DNA from: Clostridiales bacterium
Lineage (GTDB): Bacteria > Bacillota > Clostridia > Lachnospirales > CAG-274
Assembly: GCA_018371275.1 (NCBI GenBank)
Contig: JAHALF010000006.1
Span: 46,114-110,113, forward strand
Length of the DNA stretch: 64,000 bases
Direction: 5' to 3'
Shown piece after piece: positions 50,641 to 60,768 of the stretch (positions are counted from its first letter, which is position 1; each line of letters starts with the position of its first letter). The position numbers were made by a program, and so were the translations under genes. The notes beneath the pieces were generated by a model that saw only the letters and a list, made by a program, of their open reading frames with translations, ran no database searches and had not been told where the DNA came from.

Positions 50641-51402
50641 ATTTTATAAAACCTCCAAACATAGTATTATTTTTATGATCTTATCTTATTATAATCGTAT
50701 TCAAATATGTTTATTATATAATATCTGCTTATTATATAAATACACTTAATAAAATCTCATTTATTTATATTAAATATAATAAAAAACAAATATATAATAT
50801 ATTAACATAAATAAAATATTATAGTCAATATTCAATAATTCATTTATAAAATATTAACTATAATATATTATAATTCTTCTATATACAAATAATAAATACA
50901 ACAAGAATTTTTATAATAATAACTAAAATAATTTTACTAAAATTTGGGGCTTTATAATAAAATATCACAATTAATTTAGTATACTACAATTCTTATTCTA
51001 TACAAATATATAAATTATAATTAAAAATAAAGTAAAAAATATAGATTTATATTTTAAATATAAATATTAACTAATATTTAATAATACTATCTAATTATTA
51101 TTTATAACTTCCAAATTTATATATATTTTTATAACTTAAATACTATCATTTAATATTGTTTATATCAATTTTTTATGTTAAAGTTTATTTATAATTAATA
51201 AGCTAAAAAATTTTTTTATTATAGTAGGTAATTATATTATATAATACTAATTTCTCAAATTTATTAAATTTTGTTTTCAAAGATATACCTAAAGATAAAT
51301 TATATTATAATTATATATCTAATGATTTTAATGTAATCAAAAAAATAATAATAAATTACTATTATAACACTATATATTTAATAGAAAAAATTTATTGTAA
51401 AA
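50641..51402. other. Long AT-rich upstream region of the large surface protein gene
   Basis: About 760 bases of extremely AT-rich DNA with no credible gene or structured RNA. It may hold the promoter and a long leader of the surface protein gene; no single promoter stands out. Confidence 0.5.
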
Positions 51403-51404
51403 TT

Positions 51405-51436
51405 AAAAAAGGATACTTACAAAGTATCCCTTTTTT
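51405..51436 (-). terminator. Terminator of the class A PBP gene
   Basis: GGATACTT (51411-51418) pairs with AAGTATCC (51422-51429). On the minus strand the stem is followed by a T run. It touches the stop codon of the PBP gene. Confidence 0.8.
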
Positions 51437-54380
51437 AAGGTGTATTAAACACTGGATCTCCTACCGTTTCTTCTTGCGTAGGTGCTTGTGTTGTTTGTTC
51501 TATAGTTGTAGATTGTGTTGTTTGCTCTTGTGGAACAGATGGTATAATATTTCCTACCTCTTCTGGTAAAGTTGTAGTTTGTGTACTATTATCTTGTGAA
51601 ATTGTGTTATCTTCCGAAGGACTTACAATAATAGTACCATTTTCACCACTATCTGCTGAGTTTGTCTCCCATTCATTTGTTGTGATATCTGTACTGCTAT
51701 CTATACTAATATTTTCTTCTAAATGTATATCACAAACATCTTTAGGAACTGGATTTTCATCTGTAAAACTAAATATAGATTTAACCTCTATACTTTCTTT
51801 TGGACAAAAATCTCCTGCTAATTTTCCACTATCTTTACAAATAGACACTAATTGATGCTTATCGCAAGCCTCTTTAGGCTCTGTACCCTTTAAAAACATA
51901 TCTACAACAACTCTACTACCTCTTGGATCATTTTTACAGTCTTCTGTTGCTATAAGACCAGAATCTAAACATATAGACACATCTACAATGCCTTTTGGTC
52001 TTGGTCCAAAGTTAGCCTTTGGTAAATCTTTGTGTATTTTCTCCATAACATCTCGCCATAAAACTAAATGATATTTATCATTAGCAATAACACGTTTACC
52101 TCCAACTCTAGCCATCATATTAGGAATTATGTCATCATACCTATCATATCCAAACCATATACCTGCAACATAATAAGGTGTATATCCTACAAATGTTAAG
52201 TCTTTAACCTCTTGAGTTGTACCTGTTTTACCTGCAATAGGCATAGATATATTTTTAAATTTTGCTGCTGTACCTGTTCCTTTTGTAACAACGCCTTCCA
52301 TCATATCTGTAAGCATATATGCTGTTGTCTCTTTAATAACTTGTTTAGGCTCTACTGTTGTATTATCTAATATAACGTTACCGTCGTGATCTAAAACTCT
52401 TGTATAAAGCTTAGGCTTATAATATTTACCACCATTAGCTATAGCTGCATATGCTGCTGTAACTTCCATTTGTGTAACACCATATGTTATACCACCAAGA
52501 GCAGTTGATAAATGGTTATCATTTTCTAATGTTGTAAATCCAAAATTTAATAAATATTGGTAGGCAACATCTATACCAGCCATATCCATAGCCTTAACAG
52601 CTAATATATTCATAGATTGTTCTATACCCTCACGAACAGTTGAAGGCCCTCTGTAGCTTTCTCCATACCAGTTTTTAGGACTGTATTTTCCTATTTTCAA
52701 AGGTTCATCTACTATTACACTACCTGGCATTAAAACTCCTGTATCTATTGCTGGTGCATAAGATGCTAAAACTTTAAATACAGACCCTGGCTGTCTTTTG
52801 GAGTCTGTTGCTCTATTAAAACCTCTATTAACTGCCTTTTCACCTCTTCCGCCTATAAGTGCTGTTACATTACCCGCTTTATAATCCATTATAACCATAG
52901 ATGCTTGAGGTTGTATGGAAAAACTAGCCCTATCTGCAACTATTTTTTGGTTAGGAGAAAGACTTTTTTCTATTTCTGCCTTTTTATTAGCTACAAAAGT
53001 ATCTCCGTCTTCCTTAGTTTTTACAAACTGGCGATAGTCTTTATGCTCTTGTTTTCCTGTTGTAGAATCTTCAATAGAAACAGTATACGTTACATCATAT
53101 TTATATACTACATTAGGAAAAAGCTCATCATTTGCAAAAGAGTCCTCTAAAATTTTCTGCATATTACTATCTTTAGTAGAATATATTTGAAGTCCACCAT
53201 TATATATAAGGTTATCTGCTTGCACTTTGCTTATATTATGTTTTTCTTGTAAGTCCTCTGATACTTGTTCAAACACAGCATCCTCAAAATATCCATGAAT
53301 AATATTTCCCTCTACTTTTTTCTGGCTATTACCATCTGACACTTTAGAATATATATCTTCTGCTAAAGCTTCATCATATTGAGCCTTTGTAATCATACCT
53401 TGCTCTAACATATGATTTAATATTTTCTGAACCCTCTTTTTATTGTTTTCTGGGTTACTTCTAGGAGAGTATAAAGAAGGATTATTTGTTATAGCTGCTA
53501 CAGAAGCGCTTTCTGCTAATGTTAAATCCTTTGCATCTTTATTAAAATAACCTAATGATGCTGCTTGAACGCCATTATACCCGTGTCCTAAAGCGATAGT
53601 ATTTAAGTAAAGCTCTAAAATATATTTTTTAGCCTGCATTTTACTGCCAAACTTTTCTTCTAAGTTTTTTTCATACATAACAGCTAAATATTGCTCTTGA
53701 ATTTTAGTTTCAAATGTATTTCTTGTTACTTTTGTTACATTATTTTTTATAAGCTGCTGAGTTATTGTACTAGCACCTTGTAAGCCACTAGAGCCTGTAA
53801 TTTTATTTTTTATTGTTGTAATTCCTGCCCTAACTATACCTTTTAAATCTATTCCAAAATGGGTATAAAATCTTTCATCTTCTACAGATACTATCGCATT
53901 TTGTAAATATGGTGAAATTTCATCTAATGTTACATACTCCCTATTTTCTTTACCATGAAAACGGTCTATCTCTTTATTATCCTTATCATAAACTATAGAT
54001 GTATATACATTAGGTTCAACAGATATAAGCTCTAAATTAGGTGAATCTTGTATTATTCTTACAAAAATACCTGCACCTATACCACCTACTGTTGCAATAA
54101 TTATAATCATAGTTAGTATAAATCCTAAACAAGTTCTTCTAAATCTTTTTTTCTTTGCTTTTCTTTTGTTCTTACTAGATTTTTTATTCTGTTGTTGATT
54201 AGATGCTACTTTTTTATTTATATCTTCTTTGCTATTCTGTCTTTTATTAATTTCCCTTTCTCTTGTATACCTATCTTGTGACATATTATTAATACTTGGT
54301 TTAGATGGTCTGTTATTAGTCGTTCTCGGTCCTTTAACATTATTTTGTATATTTCTTTGATTATTTCTTTGTTGACTCAT
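51435..54380 (-). CDS. Class A penicillin-binding protein (PBP1A type)
   Basis: Polymerises and cross-links peptidoglycan. The 981 residues start with a basic, Gln/Asn-rich cytoplasmic segment (1-80), then a membrane helix (about 86-112). The glycosyltransferase domain (about 140-315) has EDERFYTHFGIDLKGIVRA with the catalytic Glu and GASTITQQLIKN. The transpeptidase domain (about 480-770) has S-x-x-K as SVFK, S-x-N as SMN and K-T-G as KTGTTQ. The tail carries two Cys pairs (SICLDSGLIATEDC, SICKDSGKLAGDFC), an arrangement found in clostridial PBP1A proteins, and a Thr/Gln-rich end. Long for the family because of both ends. Confidence 0.95.
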   Translation of the reverse strand: MSQQRNNQRNIQNNVKGPRTTNNRPSKPSINNMSQDRYTREREINKRQNSKEDINKKVASNQQQNKKSSKNKRKAKKKRFRRTCLGFILTMIIIIATVGGIGAGIFVRIIQDSPNLELISVEPNVYTSIVYDKDNKEIDRFHGKENREYVTLDEISPYLQNAIVSVEDERFYTHFGIDLKGIVRAGITTIKNKITGSSGLQGASTITQQLIKNNVTKVTRNTFETKIQEQYLAVMYEKNLEEKFGSKMQAKKYILELYLNTIALGHGYNGVQAASLGYFNKDAKDLTLAESASVAAITNNPSLYSPRSNPENNKKRVQKILNHMLEQGMITKAQYDEALAEDIYSKVSDGNSQKKVEGNIIHGYFEDAVFEQVSEDLQEKHNISKVQADNLIYNGGLQIYSTKDSNMQKILEDSFANDELFPNVVYKYDVTYTVSIEDSTTGKQEHKDYRQFVKTKEDGDTFVANKKAEIEKSLSPNQKIVADRASFSIQPQASMVIMDYKAGNVTALIGGRGEKAVNRGFNRATDSKRQPGSVFKVLASYAPAIDTGVLMPGSVIVDEPLKIGKYSPKNWYGESYRGPSTVREGIEQSMNILAVKAMDMAGIDVAYQYLLNFGFTTLENDNHLSTALGGITYGVTQMEVTAAYAAIANGGKYYKPKLYTRVLDHDGNVILDNTTVEPKQVIKETTAYMLTDMMEGVVTKGTGTAAKFKNISMPIAGKTGTTQEVKDLTFVGYTPYYVAGIWFGYDRYDDIIPNMMARVGGKRVIANDKYHLVLWRDVMEKIHKDLPKANFGPRPKGIVDVSICLDSGLIATEDCKNDPRGSRVVVDMFLKGTEPKEACDKHQLVSICKDSGKLAGDFCPKESIEVKSIFSFTDENPVPKDVCDIHLEENISIDSSTDITTNEWETNSADSGENGTIIVSPSEDNTISQDNSTQTTTLPEEVGNIIPSVPQEQTTQSTTIEQTTQAPTQEETVGDPVFNTP

Positions 54381-54446
54381 TAAATCGACTCCTTTTCAAG
54401 CATATATTATACCAAATATAAATAAATTAATAAAGTAAAAAAATAA

Positions 54447-54490
54447 TTTTTAAAGATATTGTAACAAAATTGTTACAATATCTTTAAAAA
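54447..54490. promoter_or_regulatory. 20-bp-arm inverted repeat between PBP and YunB-like genes
   Basis: Perfect 20-base arms (54447-54466 and 54471-54490) with a four-base centre (AAAT); the inner part reads TTGTAACA-AAAT-TGTTACAA. The two genes diverge from here, so it is not a terminator position. It lies just before the RBS of the yunB-like gene and may be an operator or a leader hairpin. Confidence 0.6.
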
Positions 54491-54507
54491 CGAAAAGGTG
54501 ATATAAA

Positions 54508-55170
54508 ATGTTTCATAAAAAAAGAAAATTTAAAAGAAAAAAACTTTTTAAAATACCTTTTTTTAGTCTTACTATATTATGTATATTTATTTGGCTCATA
54601 TATTTATTTATATTACAGTTTGAAAATGAAGTACTACCAACAGCAATAAAAGTAAGCCAAAAATATGCAACTAACATTATAAGTCAAGAAATTAATAAAA
54701 GTGTTGAAAAAACAATAACTAGTTTAAGACTACATACAAATGACTTTTTTAATAAAAATGTTAATAAAGACACTAATAAAACTTATTTAGATGTAGATAC
54801 TATACTTATAAATAATGTATGTGCAAAAGTATCTGATGAACTTTCAAAAAATTTAAAAAACATTAATGATACAAAAATAGATCTCCCTATAGGCGTATTT
54901 TCAGGTATAAGTGCTTTTTCTGAATTTGGTCCACCTTTTACAGTTTCTTTAAGCTCCATAGGTGATGCTATTGTAGACTATGAAACAAACTTTCAATCTG
55001 TAGGCATAAATCAAATAAACTTTCAAGTTTACTTAAATATTAATTGTAGCATTAGCATAATAAATCCTATGTATAAAAAGGATATAGATGTATCAAGAAA
55101 ATTAATGCTTGTAAATACTATATTTGATGGAGAAGTACCTAAAACATACCTTAATACAAGTATTGACTAA
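54508..55170 (+). CDS. yunB: YunB-like sporulation protein
   Basis: A 220-residue protein with one membrane helix (about 19-38). The C-terminal half has the family features INNVCAKVSDELS, IDLPIGVFSGISAFSEFGPP, and GDAIVDYETNFQSVGINQIN, as in YunB of Bacillus, which is made in the mother cell under SigE. Its precise role in the spore envelope is unknown. RBS AAGGTGAT precedes the ATG. Confidence 0.82.
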   Translation: MFHKKRKFKRKKLFKIPFFSLTILCIFIWLIYLFILQFENEVLPTAIKVSQKYATNIISQEINKSVEKTITSLRLHTNDFFNKNVNKDTNKTYLDVDTILINNVCAKVSDELSKNLKNINDTKIDLPIGVFSGISAFSEFGPPFTVSLSSIGDAIVDYETNFQSVGINQINFQVYLNINCSISIINPMYKKDIDVSRKLMLVNTIFDGEVPKTYLNTSID

Positions 55171-55270
55171 ATTTTTATAATATTATATAATTTATTTATT
55201 GTAAAAATGTATATTTAAAAATAGTTTGTATACATTTTAATATACTTTATTTTTTATAGGAGATGTTAAT

Positions 55271-55672
55271 ATGAATTTTACATTATTAAACACCGTTATA
55301 ACTGGTGGCTCTGAAGTTGCTACACAAGCTGGTCAAACAGGTCAAGCTGTTGCACCTACTGCAACTGGCGGATTAGGATTTTTTGGCACTTTACCTGGTA
55401 TAATAGTATATATTATATTTATTGTTTTAATATTTTATTTTATAGGTATTAGACCACAGAAAAAAAGAGAAAAGAAAATGGTTGAACTTCAATCTGAAAT
55501 AAAAATTGGTGATTGGGTTTTATTAGATAGCGGTATATACGGAAAAGTTACAGATATAGCTGACCAAGTGTTTATTATAGAGTTTGGCACAAACAAGGGT
55601 GTTTTAATTCCTGTTTTAAAACAAAGAGTTGTATCTAAAGGCGAACCTAACCTTACTAGTACTACAAAATAA
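55271..55672 (+). CDS. yajC: Preprotein translocase subunit YajC
   Basis: Accessory membrane subunit of the Sec translocase, 133 residues. A helix at about 38-63 (PGIIVYIIFIVLIFYFIGI) leads into RPQKKREKKMVELQSEIKIGDWVLLDSGIYGKV, broken here by family-like spacing; the R-P-Q-x-K-x-x and G-D motifs mark YajC. An unusual N-terminal Gly/Ala/Thr-rich outer segment of about 35 residues precedes the helix. RBS TAGGAGAT lies before the ATG. Confidence 0.93.
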   Translation: MNFTLLNTVITGGSEVATQAGQTGQAVAPTATGGLGFFGTLPGIIVYIIFIVLIFYFIGIRPQKKREKKMVELQSEIKIGDWVLLDSGIYGKVTDIADQVFIIEFGTNKGVLIPVLKQRVVSKGEPNLTSTTK

Positions 55673-55712
55673 TTTATAGTCTTTTTGTAGGAATTATACA
55701 AAAACTTTACTT

Positions 55713-55757
55713 AAAAAGTAAGATTTGTTATTACTAACTAATAAATCTTACTTTTTT
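55713..55757 (+). terminator. Terminator after yajC
   Basis: AAAAAGTAAGATTT (55713-55726) pairs with AAATCTTACTTTTT (55743-55756), a 16-base loop, and a T run follows. Confidence 0.85.
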
Positions 55758-55887
55758 TGTCTTTTTTCCTTGAAAATATAAAAAATCTATTGTATTATTT
55801 AATAGTTATCAGTAATTTATATTTTATGATAACTAACCTTTATTTTACGAGACTTAATGTCAAGTTTACCCCCTAGTAACTAATGAT

Positions 55888-55933
55888 TTTATTATTAAAA
55901 GCCAACACAATTGTGTTGGCTTTTAATAATAAA
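55888..55933 (-). terminator. 46-bp perfect palindrome at the end of fhs
   Basis: The 23 bases at 55888-55910 are followed directly by their exact complement at 55911-55933; the centre reads CACAATTGTG. It lies one base after the fhs stop codon and carries an A/T-rich end, so it probably ends fhs transcription. 55759-55887 holds no gene. Confidence 0.8.
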
Positions 55934-55934
55934 T

Positions 55935-57602
55935 TTAAAAAAGCCCTATAATATTTCCATTTTCATCTATATCTAAGTTTTCAGCTGCTGGTACTTTTGG
56001 TAATCCTGGCATTACCATAACATCACCTGCTAAAGCTACTATAAATCCTGCACCTGCTGATACTCTAACCTCTTTTATAGTTATATCAAATCCACTAGGA
56101 CGACCCAAAAGATTAGGGTTATCTGATAAAGAGGCTGGTGTTTTTGCAATACATATAGGCATTTTGTCAAGCCCTATTTTTTCTATCTGAGCTATTTCTG
56201 ATTTAGCTTTAGGTAAAATTTTTACACTATCTGCACCATATATTTCTTTTGATATAATATTTAATTTTTCTTCAATAGATAATTTTTCATCATATAAAAA
56301 TTTAAAATCTGATGGCTCTTTTAAAGCCTCTAAAACTTTACTTGCAAGCTCTATACCACCTTCTCCGCCTTTTGCCCAAACTTCTGATAAAGCAAAATGT
56401 ACGCCTATACTTTCACATTTTTCTCTTATAAAATCTATTTCTTCTTGTGTGTCTGTTGTAAAGGAATTTAATGTAACAACTATTGGTAATCCATATTTTT
56501 TAACATTTTCTATATGTTTTTCAAGATTTACAAAACCTTTTTTAACTGCTTCTAAATTTGGATTAGAAAAATCTTGTTTTTCAACGCCACCATTAAATTT
56601 TAAACTTCTTATAGTTGCAACTAAAACAACTGCATCTGGCTTTAACCCTGCCATGCGGCATTTTATATCAAAGAATTTTTCAGCCCCTAAATCTGCTCCA
56701 AAACCAGCCTCTGTAACAGCTACATCTGATAATTTTAAAGCAAGATTTGTAGCTTGTACACTATTACAACCATGTGCAATATTAGCAAAAGGTCCTCCGT
56801 GTATAATAGCTGGTGTATGCTCTAAAGTCTGTGCAAAATTTGGTTTTATAGCATCTTTTAATAATACTGCCATTGCACCATTAGCTTTTAAATCTTTAGC
56901 TGTAACAGGTTCACCATTCATGTTGTATCCTACTATTATTTTACCAAGACGTTCTTTTAAGTCTTGTAAATCATTTGATAAACATAATATAGCCATTATT
57001 TCAGATGCAACTGTTATCATAAATCCATCTTCACGTGGCACACCATTTATTTTCCCACCAAGACCTACAGTAATATTTCTAAGAGCTCTATCATTCATAT
57101 CTAAAGTTCTTTTCCAAGTAATATTTCTTGTATCTATATTAAGACTATTCCCTTGATGTATATGATTATCTAACATAGCACTAAGCAAGTTGTTAGCTGT
57201 TGTCATAGCGTGTAAATCACCTGTAAAATGTAAGTTTATTTCATCCATAGGAACAACTTGTGAATATCCACCACCTGCAGCTCCACCTTTTATCCCCATA
57301 CAAGGACCAAGAGATGGCTCTCTAAGGGCAACAACAGATTTAACTCCTATTTTGTTAAGTGCTTGAGAAAGACCTATCGTTGTTGTTGTTTTCCCTTCAC
57401 CTGCTGGAGTTGGATTTATTGCTGTAACTAATACTAATTTGCCATTTTCTTTAGATTTTAATTTATCGTAAAGAGTGTTAGATGCTTTAGCCTTATATTT
57501 GCCATAAAGTTCTAAATCATCATAAGATATATCAAACCTTCCTAACACTTTTTCAATATTTTCCATTTTTGTTTCATTAGCTATCTGAATATCTGTTTTC
57601 AT
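55935..57602 (-). CDS. fhs: Formate-tetrahydrofolate ligase Fhs
   Basis: Activates formate with ATP to 10-formyl-THF, the entry of the methyl branch of one-carbon metabolism. The 555 residues show the P-loop [18 protein letters not shown] (near 67), the family signature [20 protein letters not shown], and the C-terminal [20 protein letters not shown]. Typical length for the enzyme. RBS TAGGAGG lies before the ATG. No other Wood-Ljungdahl genes are in the window. Confidence 0.98.
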   Translation of the reverse strand: MKTDIQIANETKMENIEKVLGRFDISYDDLELYGKYKAKASNTLYDKLKSKENGKLVLVTAINPTPAGEGKTTTTIGLSQALNKIGVKSVVALREPSLGPCMGIKGGAAGGGYSQVVPMDEINLHFTGDLHAMTTANNLLSAMLDNHIHQGNSLNIDTRNITWKRTLDMNDRALRNITVGLGGKINGVPREDGFMITVASEIMAILCLSNDLQDLKERLGKIIVGYNMNGEPVTAKDLKANGAMAVLLKDAIKPNFAQTLEHTPAIIHGGPFANIAHGCNSVQATNLALKLSDVAVTEAGFGADLGAEKFFDIKCRMAGLKPDAVVLVATIRSLKFNGGVEKQDFSNPNLEAVKKGFVNLEKHIENVKKYGLPIVVTLNSFTTDTQEEIDFIREKCESIGVHFALSEVWAKGGEGGIELASKVLEALKEPSDFKFLYDEKLSIEEKLNIISKEIYGADSVKILPKAKSEIAQIEKIGLDKMPICIAKTPASLSDNPNLLGRPSGFDITIKEVRVSAGAGFIVALAGDVMVMPGLPKVPAAENLDIDENGNIIGLF

Positions 57603-57826
57603 AAAAGTCCCTCCTAAAGTTTAAATTTTACATTAATCATTTTATCATATATAAAAGTAAAATAATAGACTTTTTAAAATTTTTATAAAAAATTACTTAA
57701 AACATATACATTATTTAATTATAATTATTAATCTTTATAATTTAAAAATTAAAACACTTATTGAAATTTTTACTTTAATTATGTATAATAAAATTACAAA
57801 TATATTATTTATGGAGGTACATAAAA

Positions 57827-58570
57827 ATGGTTATATATAACGCTAAAGATTATAATGATATGAGTAGAAAGGCAGCTAATATTATATCTGCTCAAATTAT
57901 AATAAAACCTAATAGTGTTTTAGGCCTTGCAACAGGATCTACACCAGAGGGAACTTACAAACAGCTTGTAGAATGGTATAAAAAAGGTGACTTAGATTTT
58001 TCACAAGTTAAAGCTGTAAATTTAGATGAGTATAAAGGATTATCTAAAGACAATGACCAAAGTTATGCTTACTTTATGAGAAAACACCTTTTTGACCATG
58101 TTAATATAGATATAAATAATACTTTTATACCAAATGGACTTGAAGAAGATTCTAAAAAAGAATGTTCTAGATATAACCAAGTTATTAAATCTCTAGGTGG
58201 TGTAGATTTACAGCTTTTAGGGATTGGTGGTAATGGACATATTGGTTTTAATGAGCCTGGAGAAGCTTTTGAAAAAGAAACACATTGTGTTAAACTTACA
58301 GATGATACTATTAAAGCTAACTCAAGATTTTTCTCTAGTTTAGATTTAGTTCCTAAATTTGCATATTCTATGGGTATTAAAAGTATTATGCAAGCAAAAA
58401 GTATATTATTAGTAGCTTCTGGCAAATCAAAAGCAGATGCACTTTATAAAACTATATATGGTGAAATTATCCCTAGTGTACCTGCATCTATCTTACAACT
58501 TCACAACAATGTAACTATTGTTGCAGATGATGATGCTTTATCTATCATAAAAGAAAAAGGACTTTTATAA
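57827..58570 (+). CDS. nagB: Glucosamine-6-phosphate deaminase NagB
   Basis: Converts glucosamine-6-P to fructose-6-P and ammonia. The 247 residues have GLATGSTPEGTYKQLVEWYK at the phosphate site, NLDEYKGL, and LLGIGGNGHIGFNEPG with the active-site His, as in NagB. RBS TGGAGG lies before the ATG. It is followed by nagA after 33 bases. It is the last step of the sialic-acid path whose early genes are at 20-28 kb. Confidence 0.97.
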   Translation: MVIYNAKDYNDMSRKAANIISAQIIIKPNSVLGLATGSTPEGTYKQLVEWYKKGDLDFSQVKAVNLDEYKGLSKDNDQSYAYFMRKHLFDHVNIDINNTFIPNGLEEDSKKECSRYNQVIKSLGGVDLQLLGIGGNGHIGFNEPGEAFEKETHCVKLTDDTIKANSRFFSSLDLVPKFAYSMGIKSIMQAKSILLVASGKSKADALYKTIYGEIIPSVPASILQLHNNVTIVADDDALSIIKEKGLL

Positions 58571-58603
58571 AATAATATTTAAAAATAAAAAGGAGGTTGT
58601 ATT

Positions 58604-59704
58604 ATGATTATAAAAAATGGTTTAGTTTTTAATGAAGATTGTGTTTTTGAAAAAAAAGATGTTTATATAGAAGATGGTATTATAGTAGCTAGTATAGATG
58701 ATGTTAAAGATAAGACAGAAATAGATGCTAATGGCAATTATGTTATCCCAGGTCTTATAGATACACATATACACGGTGCAACAGGTCACGATTTTTGTGA
58801 TAAAGATGTTAAAGGACTTCTATCAATAGCTAAATATTTAAAAAGCCAAGGTATAACTGCTTTTTGTCCTACATCTATGACACTAAAAAAAGATGTCTTA
58901 AAAGAAATATTTAATACTGCTACAACAGATTTACCAAACGATTGTGCTCATATAGTTGGCATACATATGGAAGGACCATTTTTATCTTCAGAGAAAAAGG
59001 GTGCTCAAGATGATAAATTTATTGTAAATCCAGAAACAACTATGTTTAAAGAATTAAATGAAGCTTGTAATAATATGATTAAAATTATTACTATGGCACC
59101 AGAGTGTGAAGGTGGTTTAGATTTTATAAAAGAAATGTCTAAAACTGTTAGTATTTCCCTTGGTCATACTACTGCAAAATATGATATGGCAAAACAAGCT
59201 TTTGATTTTGGCTCTACAAGAGTTACACATCTATTTAATGCTATGCCTGCTTTTAACCATAGAGATCCATCTGTTGTTGGTGCTGCTCTTGACAATGAAA
59301 ACGTATTTGTAGAACTTATATCTGATGGCATACATATCCACCCTAGTATGATTAGAGCTACATTTAAAATGTTCGGAGATGATAGAGTTGTTTTAGTAAG
59401 TGATGCTATGATGGCAACTGGTATGGAAAATGGAACTTACGAACTTGGTGGACAAAAAGTAACTATGAAAGATAGAAAAGCTGTCTTAGACGATGGAACT
59501 ATTGCTGGTTCTGCTACAAATCTTTTTGACTGTATGAGAAAAGCTGTATCATTTGGTATTCCATTAGAATCTGCTATTAAATCTTGTACAAAAACAGCAG
59601 CTGTAAGTATAGATGTATTTGATAAAATGGGAAGTATATCTGTAGGAAAAATTGCTAATATTGTTATTATGGATAAAGACTTAAATATTAAAAACATTAT
59701 ATAA
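58604..59704 (+). CDS. nagA: N-acetylglucosamine-6-phosphate deacetylase NagA
   Basis: Removes acetate from GlcNAc-6-P. An amidohydrolase of 366 residues: GLIDTHIHGATGHDF (H-x-H), GIHMEGPFLSSEKKGA with the metal-binding Glu, SLGHTTAKYDMA, VTHLFNAMPAFNHRDP, and LVSDAMMATGM with the catalytic Asp. RBS AAGGAGG precedes the ATG. Forms an operon with nagB; the order lets GlcNAc-6-P from NanE flow to fructose-6-P. Confidence 0.97.
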   Translation: MIIKNGLVFNEDCVFEKKDVYIEDGIIVASIDDVKDKTEIDANGNYVIPGLIDTHIHGATGHDFCDKDVKGLLSIAKYLKSQGITAFCPTSMTLKKDVLKEIFNTATTDLPNDCAHIVGIHMEGPFLSSEKKGAQDDKFIVNPETTMFKELNEACNNMIKIITMAPECEGGLDFIKEMSKTVSISLGHTTAKYDMAKQAFDFGSTRVTHLFNAMPAFNHRDPSVVGAALDNENVFVELISDGIHIHPSMIRATFKMFGDDRVVLVSDAMMATGMENGTYELGGQKVTMKDRKAVLDDGTIAGSATNLFDCMRKAVSFGIPLESAIKSCTKTAAVSIDVFDKMGSISVGKIANIVIMDKDLNIKNII

Positions 59705-59749
59705 ATATAATATATAAACCCCCACAAATAAGTGGGATTTACATATTAT

Positions 59750-59780
59750 AAAGGCTTTTTATATTTTATAAAAAGCCTTT
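59750..59780. terminator. Bidirectional terminator
   Basis: AAAGGCTTTTTATA (59750-59763) pairs with TATAAAAAGCCTTT (59767-59780), loop of three. It lies between converging nagA and the CotS-like gene and overlaps the CotS-like stop codon. A smaller hairpin (CCCAC 59721-59725 with GTGGG 59732-59736) precedes it. Confidence 0.8.
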
Positions 59781-60768
59781 AATATTTTATTTTTGATATA
59801 TAATTTTCTTGAAATTCTTTTAATTCTAATATATTTTGTAAATCACTAGATATTGATATAGGTGTAAAGTTTCTTCTCCTATCAAAAAAACTTTGACAAG
59901 TTTCTATATACCTAGTTGGAAACTTAATAAGTGCATATAGTATTGGCAAAAAATTACCATCTATATAATTTATTTTAGAATATGTAGTTAAAATTTCTTC
60001 TAAACTTAAATAATCATCTGAATGTTTTTTTATATACCTAATAATAAAGCTAGATATGTCATATATAAAATGTCCTATTGTTATACTTTCAAATTGAGTT
60101 AAATAAGATTTTTGTCCTATTAAAATATTTTCTTCTTTAAGTCTATTATGACATATCATCAAATTGTTATTAGCTAACTTATTTAAATTACCATATTTAC
60201 ACTTTTCTAATATTTCAATGGATTCTATCGCATTTTTATAAAAATAGTCATACTCCTTAATAAAACTTAATTCAAAATCCATTAATTTTTTCTGTTTAGA
60301 AACAATTCTCTTCATTTTCTTTAAATTTTCTAATTTTTTTAAAAAAACTTGTTTTATATCTAAATTACTAATATCATGTTTTATAGTCTCAATATTTTGT
60401 AATTTATATCCTTGTGATAATTTATGGAAATTAGCTATTAATTCTATAGCTTTTTTTGTATCAGTATCTTTTGATAAATCACATTCATCTAAATCTATAT
60501 AATCTGTCATAACATACAAAATATCTTCACTTATTACATATGGTAAGTTATCTTGTGACATATAATAAAAATCTAATTGATTAAAACCTTTTTCAATAAG
60601 GTGCTGTTTTATATTATGTACAAATAATATTTTATCTGTAGTATAATTTACAGGTTTTATTAACTTTACACCTTTATCTGTATTACATATATACATATAT
60701 TTCTTTCTATAAATATACTTTGGCTTAAAATTAAACTTCTGAACAATATTAGAAGCAAATTCGTCCAC
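59779..60768 (-). CDS. CotS-family spore coat kinase-like protein
   Basis: A 329-residue protein with the aminoglycoside-phosphotransferase/kinase fold seen in CotS and CotI spore coat proteins. I start at the GTG at 60766-60768 (VDEFASNIVQKF), six bases after GGAGGT; an upstream ATG would place this strong RBS inside the coding frame. The N-lobe has YMYICNTDKGVKLIKPVN; the catalytic part reads LMICHNRLKEENILIGQ (H-x-x-x-x-x-x-N), with the usual H-x-D Asp replaced by Asn, so activity is uncertain. CotS-type proteins are assembled on the spore coat. Confidence 0.78.
   Translation of the reverse strand: MDEFASNIVQKFNFKPKYIYRKKYMYICNTDKGVKLIKPVNYTTDKILFVHNIKQHLIEKGFNQLDFYYMSQDNLPYVISEDILYVMTDYIDLDECDLSKDTDTKKAIELIANFHKLSQGYKLQNIETIKHDISNLDIKQVFLKKLENLKKMKRIVSKQKKLMDFELSFIKEYDYFYKNAIESIEILEKCKYGNLNKLANNNLMICHNRLKEENILIGQKSYLTQFESITIGHFIYDISSFIIRYIKKHSDDYLSLEEILTTYSKINYIDGNFLPILYALIKFPTRYIETCQSFFDRRRNFTPISISSDLQNILELKEFQENYISKIKY

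Noticed and set aside
54447..54490. Reading the TTGTAACA-AAAT-TGTTACAA repeat as a TnrA/GlnR nitrogen-control site
   Set aside because: Spacing differs by one base from the TGTNA-N7-TNACA consensus and neither neighbouring gene is nitrogen-related.
56449..57156. A 235-codon open frame on the plus strand opposite fhs
   Set aside because: It lies wholly inside the well-supported fhs gene, has no RBS and no recognisable protein features.
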